DNA of 52,632 nucleotides from an uncultured Flavobacteriaceae bacterium (lineage in GTDB: Bacteria; Bacteroidota; Bacteroidia; Flavobacteriales; Flavobacteriaceae), in the NCBI GenBank assembly GCA_938011315.1, contig CALLUG010000025.1, positions 1-52,632 of the forward strand, read 5' to 3'. Positions 9,325-17,316 of the stretch are shown piece by piece. The translations under genes were made by a program, and so were the position numbers. The notes beneath the pieces are model-generated. The model had not been told where the DNA came from. It saw nothing but the letters and a program-made list of their open reading frames with translations, and did not search any database. Every line of letters starts with the position of its first letter. The stretch's first letter is position 1.

Positions 9325-9696
9325 ATGAAAACTAAATTATTTTTTACAGCATTATTATTTTTCTTGTCTATATCAGCAAGTTATGCATCATTTCCTGTAG
9401 TAAGAGCTACAAAAGCAGCATCATTTCCTGTAGCAAGAACAACCAATGCTAACGACAATTCAGAAGTGGTAAGACAAAACGAAACAGTTATAGCACCAGC
9501 AGCAACTCTTGCTAAAAAAGAATTGTCAACAGCACTACTTTTATATTTCTTCACAGGGTATGTTGCGGGACATAGATGGTATTTAGGTAGCCCTGTAGGT
9601 TGGAACATTCTATATATCATTACCTTATGTGGTTTTGGAATTTGGGCTATAATTGATTTAATAGACATCATTACAGGTAACTACCCTGGTCTATAA
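9325..9696 (+). CDS. TM2 domain membrane protein with signal peptide
   Basis: 123 residues. The signal peptide (MKTKLFFTALLFFLSISASYA) is followed by a low-complexity linker with an 11-residue duplication (ASFPVVRATKA / ASFPVARTTNA). The TM2 domain occupies about 70-120: two hydrophobic helices around FTGYVAGHRWYLGS and TLCGFGIWAIIDLIDIITG, the family hallmark. TM2 proteins have no agreed biochemical role. It diverges from the unknown exported gene and has its own strong terminator. Confidence 0.88.
   Translation: MKTKLFFTALLFFLSISASYASFPVVRATKAASFPVARTTNANDNSEVVRQNETVIAPAATLAKKELSTALLLYFFTGYVAGHRWYLGSPVGWNILYIITLCGFGIWAIIDLIDIITGNYPGL
9385..9450 (+). repeat. 33-bp in-frame tandem duplication in the TM2 gene
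   Basis: Two 33-bp units begin at 9385 and 9418, both starting GCATCATTTCCTGTAG, then diverging slightly. They encode two 11-residue copies in the linker after the signal peptide. The near identity suggests a recent slippage event that preserved frame. Confidence 0.85.
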
Positions 9697-9717
9697 TTCT
9701 TAAAAAACTACTTATAC

Positions 9718-9760
9718 AAAAACACCCTTAAAGCATAAAGTATGTTTTAAGGGTGTTTTT
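9718..9760 (+). terminator. Terminator after the TM2 gene
   Basis: A perfect 15-bp stem, AAAAACACCCTTAAA with TTTAAGGGTGTTTTT, and a 13-nt loop. It ends in a T run 20 bp before the xerD start. Confidence 0.88.
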
Positions 9761-9782
9761 TGTAATTAAATAGGACTAAAAC

Positions 9783-10703
9783 ATGACATGGCAACAAGCA
9801 CTAAACGACTATATTTATTACCTAAAACTAGAGCGTGGCCTGTCTCAAAACTCCATTAATAGTTACGCCTTAGATATTGAAAAACTAATTCGTTACATAG
9901 ACAGCAACGCAATAAATGCTACCCCACTTACAATCGATGCTGAACTTATTAAGCTTTTTGTTTACGACATTTCTAAGCTGGTTAACCAGCGCAGTCAATC
10001 TAGAACATTATCTGGATTGCGCAGTTTTTTCGATTTTTTAATTTTTGAAAACTATCGAGATACAAATCCACTGACCTTAATTGAGTCTCCAAAAATAGGC
10101 CGAAAACTGCCCGATACATTATCTACAGCAGAAATAGATTTACTAATTTCTAAAATAGATTTGAGCCATCCACAGGGGGAACGTAACAGGGCTATTATAG
10201 AAACCTTATACAGTTGTGGGCTACGTGTTAGCGAATTGACTCACTTAAAACTATCCGATTTATTTTTTAAAGAAGGATTTATAAAGGTAACAGGAAAAGG
10301 TAACAAACAACGTTTTGTTCCTATTGATATGCGTGCGCAAAAGTACATTACAATATACAAGAATCAAGTTAGACCCTTTATCCCACAAGTAAATGAGTAT
10401 ATAGACACTCTATTTTTGAACCGTAGAGGAAAACAACTAACTCGGGCAATGGTGTTTACTATAGTAAAGCAACTTGTTACAAAAGCAAGATTACAAAAAA
10501 AAATATCTCCACACACTTTTAGGCATTCTTTTGCTTCGCATTTATTAGCCAATGGTGCAGATTTAAGGTCTATACAACTCATGTTAGGGCATGAGAGTAT
10601 TACAACTACAGAAATTTACACGCATATCGACAAAACAAAGCTTAGTACCTTACTAAACAAGTATCATCCTAGGAGCAAACATATATTAAAAACCAAAAAT
10701 TAA
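9783..10703 (+). CDS. xerD: Tyrosine recombinase XerD-type
   Basis: Resolves chromosome dimers at dif together with a partner. 306 residues, with an N-terminal SAM-like core-binding domain (about 1-90) and a catalytic domain. The full active site is present: R148 (CGLRVSEL), K172 (GKGNKQR), H244 and R247 (HTFRHSFASH), H270 (MLGHES) and nucleophile Y279 (EIYTH). The start MTWQQALNDYIYYLKLERGLS fits the family length. It is convergent with rny, with 18 bp between stops. XerC cannot be fully excluded by eye, but no mobile-element context is present, so a housekeeping Xer protein is most likely. Confidence 0.92.
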   Translation: MTWQQALNDYIYYLKLERGLSQNSINSYALDIEKLIRYIDSNAINATPLTIDAELIKLFVYDISKLVNQRSQSRTLSGLRSFFDFLIFENYRDTNPLTLIESPKIGRKLPDTLSTAEIDLLISKIDLSHPQGERNRAIIETLYSCGLRVSELTHLKLSDLFFKEGFIKVTGKGNKQRFVPIDMRAQKYITIYKNQVRPFIPQVNEYIDTLFLNRRGKQLTRAMVFTIVKQLVTKARLQKKISPHTFRHSFASHLLANGADLRSIQLMLGHESITTTEIYTHIDKTKLSTLLNKYHPRSKHILKTKN

Positions 10704-10721
10704 GCGTTAGAAATACTGTAC

Positions 10722-12299
10722 CTATTTGGCTATATTTACGGCTCTAGTTTCTCTAATTACAGTAACCTTTACTTGACCTGGATAAGTCATGTCAGTTTGT
10801 ATCTTTTGAGAAATCTCAAACGATAAGTTCGCAGCATTATCGTCATTAACACGTTCGCTCTCTACAATAACTCGAAGCTCTCGCCCTGCCTGAATGGCAT
10901 AAGCTTTTTTAACTCCATTAAACCCAAATGCAATAGCCTCTAGGTCTTTTAATCGTTGCATATACGAATCTAATACTTGTCGTCGAGCACCTGGTCTAGC
11001 TCCAGAAATGGCATCGCATACTTGAACAATTGGTGAGAGCAAGGATTTCATTTCAATCTCATCATGATGCGCTCCAATAGCATTACAAACTTCTGATTTT
11101 TCTCCATATTTTTCGGCCCATTGCATTCCTAAAATAGCATGAGGCGTTTCCATATCTGCTTCTGCATCGGGGACTTTGCCTATATCGTGCAATAATCCTG
11201 CTCGTTTAGCTAGTTTAGGGTTTAAGCCTAGTTCTGCTGCCATAATTCCGCATAACTTAGCAACTTCGCGCGAGTGTTGTAATAAATTTTGCCCATAGGA
11301 TGAACGGTACTTCATTCGCCCTACTGTTTTTATAAGTTCTGGATTTAAGCCATGGATGCCTAAATCAATAACGGTACGTTTTCCTACTTCAATAATTTCT
11401 TGTTCAATTTGTTTTTGAGTTTTTCTTACAACCTCTTCAATTCTTGCAGGGTGTATTCGACCATCTGTAACTAGTTTATGTAAGGATAATCTTGCGACCT
11501 CTCGTCTTACAGAATCAAAACAAGATAATATAATAGCCTCTGGAGTATCATCTACTATAATTTCTACACCTGTTGCTGCTTCTATGGCACGAATGTTTCG
11601 ACCTTCTCTACCTATAATACGTCCTTTAACATCGTCTGAGTCGATATTAAAAACAGATACGCAATTGTCTACCGCTTCTTCTGTACCAACACGCTGTATT
11701 GTATTAATAATAATTTTTTTGGCATCTTGCTGCGCTGTAAGTTTAGCCTCTTCCATTTTGGCTTGTACATAAGTCATTGCATCGTTTTTAGCCTCACCTT
11801 TTAAGGTTTCTACCAGCTGCGTTTTGGCTTCTTCTACAGACAATCCAGAAATAACCTCTAGTTGTTTAATATGACCCTTGTAGGCCTTGTCTAATTCATT
11901 TTGCTTTTTGTTTAGAAAATCTAATTTATGATTATAATCTTTTTCTTTAGAGTGGATTTGTTCTGTTATTTTTTTCTGCTTTGACAGTTCAGAGGACACT
12001 TGAGATTCTTTATCTCTAGTACGCTTTTCAGATTCTGCCATTTTTTTATCTCTAGAGAGAATTACTTTTTCATGTTCTGATTTTAGTTCTATAAATCGCT
12101 CTTTTGCTTGAAGAATTTTATCTTTCTTTACGGCCTCACCATCTTGCTTAGCGCCTTTTAGGATTGAATCGGCTTCTTTTTGTGCATTTTTTATAATTTT
12201 AGAAGCATTATTTTTTTCTAATGTTTTTGAGATAACAATGCCTACTACTAACCCAACTATAATGCCTGTAATAATTAGTAAAATTGTATTTGTATCCAT
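10722..12299 (-). CDS. rny: Ribonuclease Y
   Basis: A membrane-anchored endoribonuclease that initiates mRNA decay. 525 residues: an N-terminal transmembrane helix (about 5-24, [18 protein letters not shown]), a long charged coiled coil (30-200), a KH RNA-binding domain ([19 protein letters not shown]), and the HD phosphohydrolase domain with [12 protein letters not shown] and GAHHDE metal ligands. The start lies only about 32 bp after the 3' end of the 6S RNA on the same strand. rny may therefore be expressed by read-through past the 6S terminator or by a promoter inside it; I see no clear independent promoter. Confidence 0.97.
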   Translation of the reverse strand: MDTNTILLIITGIIVGLVVGIVISKTLEKNNASKIIKNAQKEADSILKGAKQDGEAVKKDKILQAKERFIELKSEHEKVILSRDKKMAESEKRTRDKESQVSSELSKQKKITEQIHSKEKDYNHKLDFLNKKQNELDKAYKGHIKQLEVISGLSVEEAKTQLVETLKGEAKNDAMTYVQAKMEEAKLTAQQDAKKIIINTIQRVGTEEAVDNCVSVFNIDSDDVKGRIIGREGRNIRAIEAATGVEIIVDDTPEAIILSCFDSVRREVARLSLHKLVTDGRIHPARIEEVVRKTQKQIEQEIIEVGKRTVIDLGIHGLNPELIKTVGRMKYRSSYGQNLLQHSREVAKLCGIMAAELGLNPKLAKRAGLLHDIGKVPDAEADMETPHAILGMQWAEKYGEKSEVCNAIGAHHDEIEMKSLLSPIVQVCDAISGARPGARRQVLDSYMQRLKDLEAIAFGFNGVKKAYAIQAGRELRVIVESERVNDDNAANLSFEISQKIQTDMTYPGQVKVTVIRETRAVNIAK

Positions 12300-12321
12300 C
12301 TTATTTATTTATATTAATTTT

Positions 12322-12505
12322 AAAAAAAAGCCTACACTAGTTTTGTTTTGTATAAACTCCTTAAAAACAAGTTTAGGGTTAACAAGCTGATCAAGTATCT
12401 GCCTAAAAACTATAGTATAGTAGTAGCAGCTCGCTTTTACAACTTCAACTCACCCTTTATAAAGAATTAACGTTGAGTTTATCAAAAATATAACTAATGT
12501 AGGCA
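12322..12505 (-). ncRNA. ssrS: 6S RNA (regulator of RNA polymerase)
   Basis: A rod-shaped RNA between zapA and rny, as in many bacteria where ssrS sits beside zapA. Nested pairings are visible. A 12-bp closing helix joins 12492-12503 with 12331-12342 (one G-U). An 8-bp perfect helix joins 12475-12482 with 12352-12359, separated by a symmetric 9x9 loop. A 7-bp helix joins 12427-12433 with 12383-12389. A large open central bubble lies between the last two, and the apical part is hairpin-rich. A U run follows the closing helix on the minus strand (complement 12322-12329). This is the 6S architecture that mimics an open promoter. The ends are approximate. Confidence 0.8.
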
Positions 12506-12539
12506 GTAACCTTATTTTGTTTTAAAGAACGTAAGAGCA

Positions 12540-12824
12540 CTAATGCTCTTTTAAGAGTTGGTTTAAGGCATCTAGCCTTTGCTCAACTTCTTTGTTTAAA
12601 TTTGTACTATTCATTTTTTTCTGCTCATTACGAGATGCTAATTGTAAAGCACACATCGCTAGTACATCTTGCTTGTCTCTTACAGAATAACTTTGCTCAA
12701 ATTGTTTTATCATTTCATTTATATCTTGTGCTGCTTTACGTAAACCTTCTTCTTGCTCCGGTTGTATCGTTAAAGGATACACTCTGTTTGCAATAGAAAG
12801 TTTTATTTTAAGTGCTTCAGACAT
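12540..12824 (-). CDS. zapA: Cell division protein ZapA
   Basis: A small FtsZ-associated protein that bundles FtsZ filaments at the division ring. 94 residues, the usual length. The N-terminal IKLSIANRVYPLTIQPEQEEGLRKAAQDINEMI is the ZapA globular domain, followed by a C-terminal coiled coil with KEVEQRLDALNQLL. It is 10 bp downstream of a coiled-coil gene on the same strand and upstream of the 6S RNA. This order (zapA then ssrS then rny) supports both calls. Confidence 0.92.
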   Translation of the reverse strand: MSEALKIKLSIANRVYPLTIQPEQEEGLRKAAQDINEMIKQFEQSYSVRDKQDVLAMCALQLASRNEQKKMNSTNLNKEVEQRLDALNQLLKEH

Positions 12825-12834
12825 TTAACAACTA

Positions 12835-13125
12835 TTATTCAGAGAGCTGTGATATGCAATAATCTATCTCTCTAATTAATGTATTTATTTTGAGTTTAGT
12901 TTCTTTTTTACTTTCTTCACTGCCCAGTATTGAATTTGCAAATTTGAGTGTTTCATATTTGTCCTCCCAAGCTTTAATAACATTGCTTTGTTCTGTCATT
13001 TTTTGTTGAGATATCGTTAATTTATCGCTTAAATCTAAATTAGTTTTCTCTAAAACATGGAGTTTATGTAATACTTTACGCACTCTATCTTCTAAGGAAG
13101 TTACAACAGTTTCTATATAACTCAT
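12835..13125 (-). CDS. Coiled-coil protein upstream of zapA
   Basis: 96 residues, almost entirely predicted coiled coil (LEDRVRKVLHKLHVLEKTNLDLSDKL onward), with no signal or membrane segment. A short C-terminal helix follows IREIDYCISQL. It is the first gene of the zapA unit (10-bp gap) behind a textbook promoter. Position and form suggest a division-related partner, analogous to ZapB, but I see no sequence evidence of homology. Treat the function as unknown. Confidence 0.8.
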   Translation of the reverse strand: MSYIETVVTSLEDRVRKVLHKLHVLEKTNLDLSDKLTISQQKMTEQSNVIKAWEDKYETLKFANSILGSEESKKETKLKINTLIREIDYCISQLSE

Positions 13126-13148
13126 TTAAAAATTCAATACCAATAATA

Positions 13149-13178
13149 CAAAGTTAACATTCAAACTGTAATTAGCAA
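13149..13178 (-). promoter_or_regulatory. Promoter of the zapA operon (TTG-N19-TAACTTTG)
   Basis: On the minus strand, TTG (complement 13176-13178), a 19-bp spacer and TAACTTTG (complement 13149-13156) match the Bacteroidota promoter exactly in motif and spacing. The expected start gives a leader of about 16 nt to the ATG at 13125. Confidence 0.7.
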
Positions 13179-13526
13179 TTATTTTTGAATAAATTTTAAA
13201 ATGTTTATCAAAAAATAAATTTTAAGTGTTTACGTAGCATTGGCCTGCTCTATTAATTTTTTCAATTAAATTGAATTAAGATATAATTGTACTAATCAAA
13301 AAATAGAATAGTAAAACACTAAAAAATATAGGTTCAAAAGAAAAACAAATCGCCTAGAATACTTTGATTAACTATATTTTTTATTCATAAAATATTAGCT
13401 TACAGTAATTTAACCTTGGATTATTTTAATTAATGTTATTTTGTTTAATATTTACTCAAGTTTGTTAAACATTTTGTATTTTTACAATCGCTATATAGTG
13501 TAATCTACACCTTAAGTTTAATCAAT
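13179..13526. other. Intergenic region, about 350 bp, very AT-rich
   Basis: Lies between the divergent zapA operon and the small-gene cluster. Stop codons are frequent in all frames. No stem with a T run, tRNA or riboswitch-like fold was recognised. It probably holds the promoter of the 13527 cluster, with TTTG at 13461 and TATTTTTA at 13477 as a weak, short-spaced candidate. Confidence 0.5.
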
Positions 13527-13691
13527 ATGTTTGGATTGTTTAAAAAAAAATCGAAAAAAGATCAATTGTATAAACATTACAAAAAATTGCTAAAAGAGTC
13601 TCATCAATTTTCGACAACTAATAGAAAACTGAGTGACAGTAAAGCTTTTGAAGCAGAAGAAATTATGAAGCAAATAGAAAAAATATCTTAA
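13527..13691 (+). CDS. Small Lacal_2735-like protein
   Basis: 54 residues, MFGLFKKKSKKDQLYKHY..., strongly basic at the N-terminus and acidic and helical at the C-terminus (FEAEEIMKQIEKIS). This form matches the small flavobacterial family I know as Lacal_2735: an MFGLFKKK start, a YKKLL core and an AEEIxKQIE end. Function unknown. Only 2 bp separate its stop from the GTG of the next gene, so they form an operon. Confidence 0.8.
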   Translation: MFGLFKKKSKKDQLYKHYKKLLKESHQFSTTNRKLSDSKAFEAEEIMKQIEKIS

Positions 13692-13693
13692 AC

Positions 13694-14098
13694 GTGACAG
13701 ATGTGAAAAAACCCGACAATGTTGTTTTTAATGAAAAAACTAAAACCTATGATGCAGCCCTAAAGCCTTACGGAACAAATCTTAGTGCACCTAGTATTAA
13801 GACTACAGATACAATTGCTTGGAAAAACAAAGGTATAGCTAAGTTAAATCATAACATTGAAAGGCGTTATCAAGAACTTAAGAAACAATATAATTTACTT
13901 ATGGAAGAAATTGAACATAACAATTTAGTGTATAGCTCTAAATTTACATTCGAGCCTATTATAGGTGAAGTGTACTACTTGTATGAAAGAGATAATGGTG
14001 AAACATTTTTGTCAATACTATCACCAGATCAATGTGATTTTAATTCCCTGGGGAGTTTTCTTATCAACTCCGACTATTTATGGGAAAAAATAGTTTAA
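13694..14098 (+). CDS. DUF2452 family protein
   Basis: 134 residues, soluble, starting at GTG; no ATG is available in frame. The N-terminal KKPDNVVFNEKTKTYDAALKPYGTN is characteristic of DUF2452, followed by a coiled coil (about 55-75) and a beta-rich tail ending in SDYLWEKIV. Function unknown. The 3' end overlaps the next gene by 19 bp. The family is often seen near photolyase and redox genes in Bacteroidota; that association is from memory. Confidence 0.8.
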   Translation: MTDVKKPDNVVFNEKTKTYDAALKPYGTNLSAPSIKTTDTIAWKNKGIAKLNHNIERRYQELKKQYNLLMEEIEHNNLVYSSKFTFEPIIGEVYYLYERDNGETFLSILSPDQCDFNSLGSFLINSDYLWEKIV

Positions 14099-14388
14099 AA
14101 ACTGTATTAGTAAAACAGTTAACAGACAGGCAACTAGATCGTATTATTGAAATGGCTTGGGAAGATCGTACTCCTTTTGAAGCCATAACCTTTCAGTTTA
14201 ACTTACTAGAAAAAGATGTTATTAAATTAATGCGTGCTAATCTTAAGCTATCTAGTTTTAAACGCTGGAGAAAACGTGTTAATAGTGGTATAAGCACTAA
14301 ACACTTAAAAAAAAGACACCTAGGTATAAACCGTTTTAAGTGCTCTAGACAACGAATTATATCTAACAATAAAATAAGTAAACGTTAA
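14080..14388 (+). CDS. DUF2805 / TIGR03643 family protein
   Basis: 102 residues. The core LTDRQLDRIIEMAWEDRTPF followed by LLEKDVIKLMRANLKLSSFKRWRKRV matches TIGR03643 (DUF2805). The spacing of helices and the final RWRKRV suggest a small helix-turn-helix-like fold, so nucleic-acid binding is possible but unproved. A basic tail follows. The start overlaps DUF2452 by 19 bp. Homologues commonly neighbour cryptochrome/photolyase genes. Confidence 0.85.
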   Translation: MGKNSLKTVLVKQLTDRQLDRIIEMAWEDRTPFEAITFQFNLLEKDVIKLMRANLKLSSFKRWRKRVNSGISTKHLKKRHLGINRFKCSRQRIISNNKISKR

Positions 14389-14432
14389 AGCAGTTCTTAA
14401 TCTAGCTTTACTAATAAAAATTAAGATATATA

Positions 14433-15059
14433 ATGCATTACACAAAGCAAGATATTAGTAAAATGACCCACGTAGATCGGTTAAAACTAATTAACTCGGT
14501 TTCTGGCATAAAACCCGCAAATCTTATTGCGACAATATCGAATAAGGGGATAACTAATGTTGCTGTTTTTAGTTCTGTAATACACCTTGGTAGCAATCCT
14601 GCTTTACTTGGTTTTGTGGTAAGACCTACAAAAGATATTTGTAGAGATACTTACAATAATATTAAAGAAAATCATTGCTATACCATAAACCATATTATGC
14701 CTCAATTTACAGAAAAAGCACACTATACATCTGCAAAGTTTGATCAAAACATATCGGAGTTTGATATATGTAATCTTACTGAAGAATACATTATGGACTT
14801 TAAAGCTCCCTTTGTTAAAGAAAGTACATTTAAAATAGGAATGCGGTTTAAAGAAGCTATAGATATTACGCTAAACAATACTATTCTTATTATTGGAGAG
14901 ATAGAACATATTAGTCTTCCAGACATTAGTTTTGCAGATAAAGACGTTGACCTTGAGCAAACTAAAAGTGTTGGTATTTCTGGATTAAACAGTTATTATG
15001 AGCTAAAAAAAATAGCGACTTATCCTTATGCACGAGTTAGTGAAGTTTCTGATTTTTAA
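14433..15059 (+). CDS. Flavin reductase-like (FMN-binding split-barrel) protein
   Basis: 208 residues of the flavin reductase domain superfamily. SGIKPANLIATISNKGITNVAVFSSVIHLGSNPALLGFVVRP is the region where these proteins bind FMN, and DFKAPFVKESTFKIG follows. Likely role: NAD(P)H-dependent flavin reduction or FMN-dependent redox chemistry. It is last in the 13527 cluster, 44 bp after DUF2805. A reduced-flavin supplier would fit a photolyase-associated cluster. It converges on ligA. Confidence 0.85.
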   Translation: MHYTKQDISKMTHVDRLKLINSVSGIKPANLIATISNKGITNVAVFSSVIHLGSNPALLGFVVRPTKDICRDTYNNIKENHCYTINHIMPQFTEKAHYTSAKFDQNISEFDICNLTEEYIMDFKAPFVKESTFKIGMRFKEAIDITLNNTILIIGEIEHISLPDISFADKDVDLEQTKSVGISGLNSYYELKKIATYPYARVSEVSDF

Positions 15060-15074
15060 ACTATAATATTAATG

Positions 15075-17069
15075 CTATTTGAGTTTGTCTAGAAACTCCA
15101 TTTCGCTTATAACTAAAACATTTAGTTTTAAAGCTTTATCTCTTTTGCTTGGGCCCATATTATCGCCAGCGACCAAAAAATTAGTTTTTGATGAGATTGC
15201 GCTAGAAATTTTCCCACCATTGTCTTCTATTATTTTTTTTAACTCATTTCGAGATACAGTATTAAAAACTCCAGAAATCACGATAGTTTTCCCTTTTAAT
15301 TTATTGGTTTGATTGGCTCGTTTTTCTGCCGATATTTCTAATTGTATATTATGTTTTTTTAAGTTTTCTATAAGTGACACGTTGGCTGCGTTACTAAAAA
15401 ATTCCGCCACACTTTCTGCAATTTTAATTCCTATTTCATCTACGTTTACTAAATCATTTAAACTCGCCGTAGCAATAGCATCAATAAATTTATAATGCTT
15501 TGCTAGTTTTTTAGCTACAGTTTCGCCTACATATCTAATACCTAGCGCAAATAAAACCCGTTCAAAAGGAATGTTTTTTGAATTTTCGATGCCATTAATC
15601 AAATTTTCTGCAGACTTTTCCGCCATGCGTTCAAGTGGCATTAGCTGCGTTTTATTAAGCTCATATAAGTCAGCGTAATTCTGTATTAAACCTTCGTTAA
15701 CCAATAACGCTACGGTTTCACCACCCAAACCATCAATATCCATTGCTTTTCTAGATATAAAATGTTGTATTCTTCCTATAATTTGAGGTTTACAACCACT
15801 AGCATTAAGGCAGTAATGCTGTGCTTCTCCTTCTTTTCGTATGAGTTGTGTTTTGCACTCGGGGCATTCTGAAATATACTCTGTAGGCATTGCTGTTAGG
15901 GGGCGTTTTGTTAAATCTACAGCAACGATTTTAGGAATAATTTCGCCTCCTTTTTCAACAAAAACAGTATCTCCTACTCTTATGTCCAATTTTTTAATTT
16001 GATCAGCATTATGTAATGACGCTCGTTTTACAACAGTACCTGCTAAGTTTATGGCTTGTAAGTTTGCCACAGGGGTTATAGCGCCAGTACGCCCAACTTG
16101 GTATGTTATCGTGTTAAGTACGGTAAACACACGCTCTGCTTTAAACTTATATGCCATTGCCCAACGTGGAGCTTTAGCAGTGTACCCCAACTCTTCTTGT
16201 TGCTGCAAATCATTCACTTTTATCACAACTCCATCGGTTTCGTAAGGTAAATCGTGTCGATGCACATCCCAATAATTAACAAAGTCCAAAACCTCATCTA
16301 TAGAGTTTACCAATTTTGCAATATTGGGAACTTTAAACCCCCATTGTCGTGCTTTTTCTAAATTATCAAACTGCGATGCTATACCCAAACGATCACCTTT
16401 TATACTATATAATAAGCATTCCAAGGGGCGTTTTGCAACTTCTGAGCTGTCTTGTAATTTTAAGCTTCCAGATGCCGTGTTTCTTGGGTTTCTATAGGGT
16501 TCTTCGCCTAATGCTATACGCATTTCATTCATTTTATGAAAGCCCTTAAATGGTAATATAATCTCCCCCCTAATATCGAATAGTTGTGGGTAATCGCCTT
16601 TTAGTTGTAAGGGTACCGATTTTATTGTTTTTATATTTGCCGTTACATCATCTCCTTTAAAACCATCACCTCTAGTTACTGCTTGTTTTAAAACACCATC
16701 TTGGTAAGTTAAACTAATTGAAGCACCATCATATTTTAACTCGCAAGTATATTGTATGTTACCATCTACTGCTTTTTTAATGCGCTTTTCCCAGTCTAGC
16801 AAATCATCTTTAGAGTACGAATTGTCTAAAGAATACATACGACTCGTATGACTTACTGTTTTAAAGTGTTTTGTAACCTCCCCTCCCACGCGTAGTGTTG
16901 GAGAATTGGGATCATGAAATTCTGGATGTTTTGTTTCTAACTCTTGTAACTGCTTTAGCTTAGTGTCAAAATCAAAATCACTAATTGTTGGAGTATCCAA
17001 CACATAATATTTATAATTATGGCGTCTTAAATCTTCACGAAGTGCTTCTATTTGTTCCTTAGTAGTCAT
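15075..17069 (-). CDS. ligA: NAD-dependent DNA ligase
   Basis: Seals nicks during replication and repair using NAD+. 664 residues, normal length. Domain Ia (about 1-70) precedes the nucleotidyltransferase domain with adenylated K112 in ELKYDGAS. The OB fold follows, then a four-Cys zinc finger (CPECKTQL and HYCLNASGC), HhH repeats (DIDGLGGE, ALGIRYVGE and DEIGIKIAES) and a C-terminal BRCT domain (KGKTIVISGVF to the end). Monocistronic, divergent from uvrA. Confidence 0.97.
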   Translation of the reverse strand: MTTKEQIEALREDLRRHNYKYYVLDTPTISDFDFDTKLKQLQELETKHPEFHDPNSPTLRVGGEVTKHFKTVSHTSRMYSLDNSYSKDDLLDWEKRIKKAVDGNIQYTCELKYDGASISLTYQDGVLKQAVTRGDGFKGDDVTANIKTIKSVPLQLKGDYPQLFDIRGEIILPFKGFHKMNEMRIALGEEPYRNPRNTASGSLKLQDSSEVAKRPLECLLYSIKGDRLGIASQFDNLEKARQWGFKVPNIAKLVNSIDEVLDFVNYWDVHRHDLPYETDGVVIKVNDLQQQEELGYTAKAPRWAMAYKFKAERVFTVLNTITYQVGRTGAITPVANLQAINLAGTVVKRASLHNADQIKKLDIRVGDTVFVEKGGEIIPKIVAVDLTKRPLTAMPTEYISECPECKTQLIRKEGEAQHYCLNASGCKPQIIGRIQHFISRKAMDIDGLGGETVALLVNEGLIQNYADLYELNKTQLMPLERMAEKSAENLINGIENSKNIPFERVLFALGIRYVGETVAKKLAKHYKFIDAIATASLNDLVNVDEIGIKIAESVAEFFSNAANVSLIENLKKHNIQLEISAEKRANQTNKLKGKTIVISGVFNTVSRNELKKIIEDNGGKISSAISSKTNFLVAGDNMGPSKRDKALKLNVLVISEMEFLDKLK

Positions 17070-17247
17070 TACTATAAGTCATATTTTAAAGCATACAATA
17101 TAATAAAATACAAGTTATGAATACTACTAACTCTCGTTTTTTATTTTTTTGTAACCCTGTAATGCCAAATAATATTTTTTAAAATACTGCTGTATTTTTC
17201 AGCTAAATAACAACTTTAGTTTAACTTACTGTACATCTAGTATATTA

Positions 17248-17265
17248 TACCAATTATGACTTAAA
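17248..17265 (+). repeat. Solo end of the MITE-like element (remnant)
   Basis: TACCAATTATGACTTAAA resembles the terminal repeat of the two full elements at 31465-31626 and 50265-50421 (for example TACCAATGATGACTCAAA in the second). No matching right end is seen nearby, so this is a fragment or a chance match. Confidence 0.4.
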
Positions 17266-17271
17266 TTCGTT

Positions 17272-17309
17272 TTTGTTTAAGCCTTAAAAAACGTAACTTC
17301 GTAGTTTTG
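17272..17309 (+). promoter_or_regulatory. Predicted uvrA promoter with overlapping -7 candidates
   Basis: TTTG at 17272-17275, then TAACTTCG (17294-17301, 18-bp spacer) or the perfect TAGTTTTG (17302-17309, 26-bp spacer). With the second element, transcription would begin about at the ATG (17317), giving an almost leaderless mRNA. Confidence 0.45.
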
Positions 17310-17316
17310 CTTTTTT

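Noticed and set aside
13179-13526. A riboswitch or tRNA in the long gap
   Set aside because: No paired helices, anticodon-like loop or conserved motif could be found by eye.
14080-14098. Overlap of DUF2452 and DUF2805 as a frameshift fusion
   Set aside because: Both frames end and begin with their own codons and family ends; overlap is ordinary operon packing.
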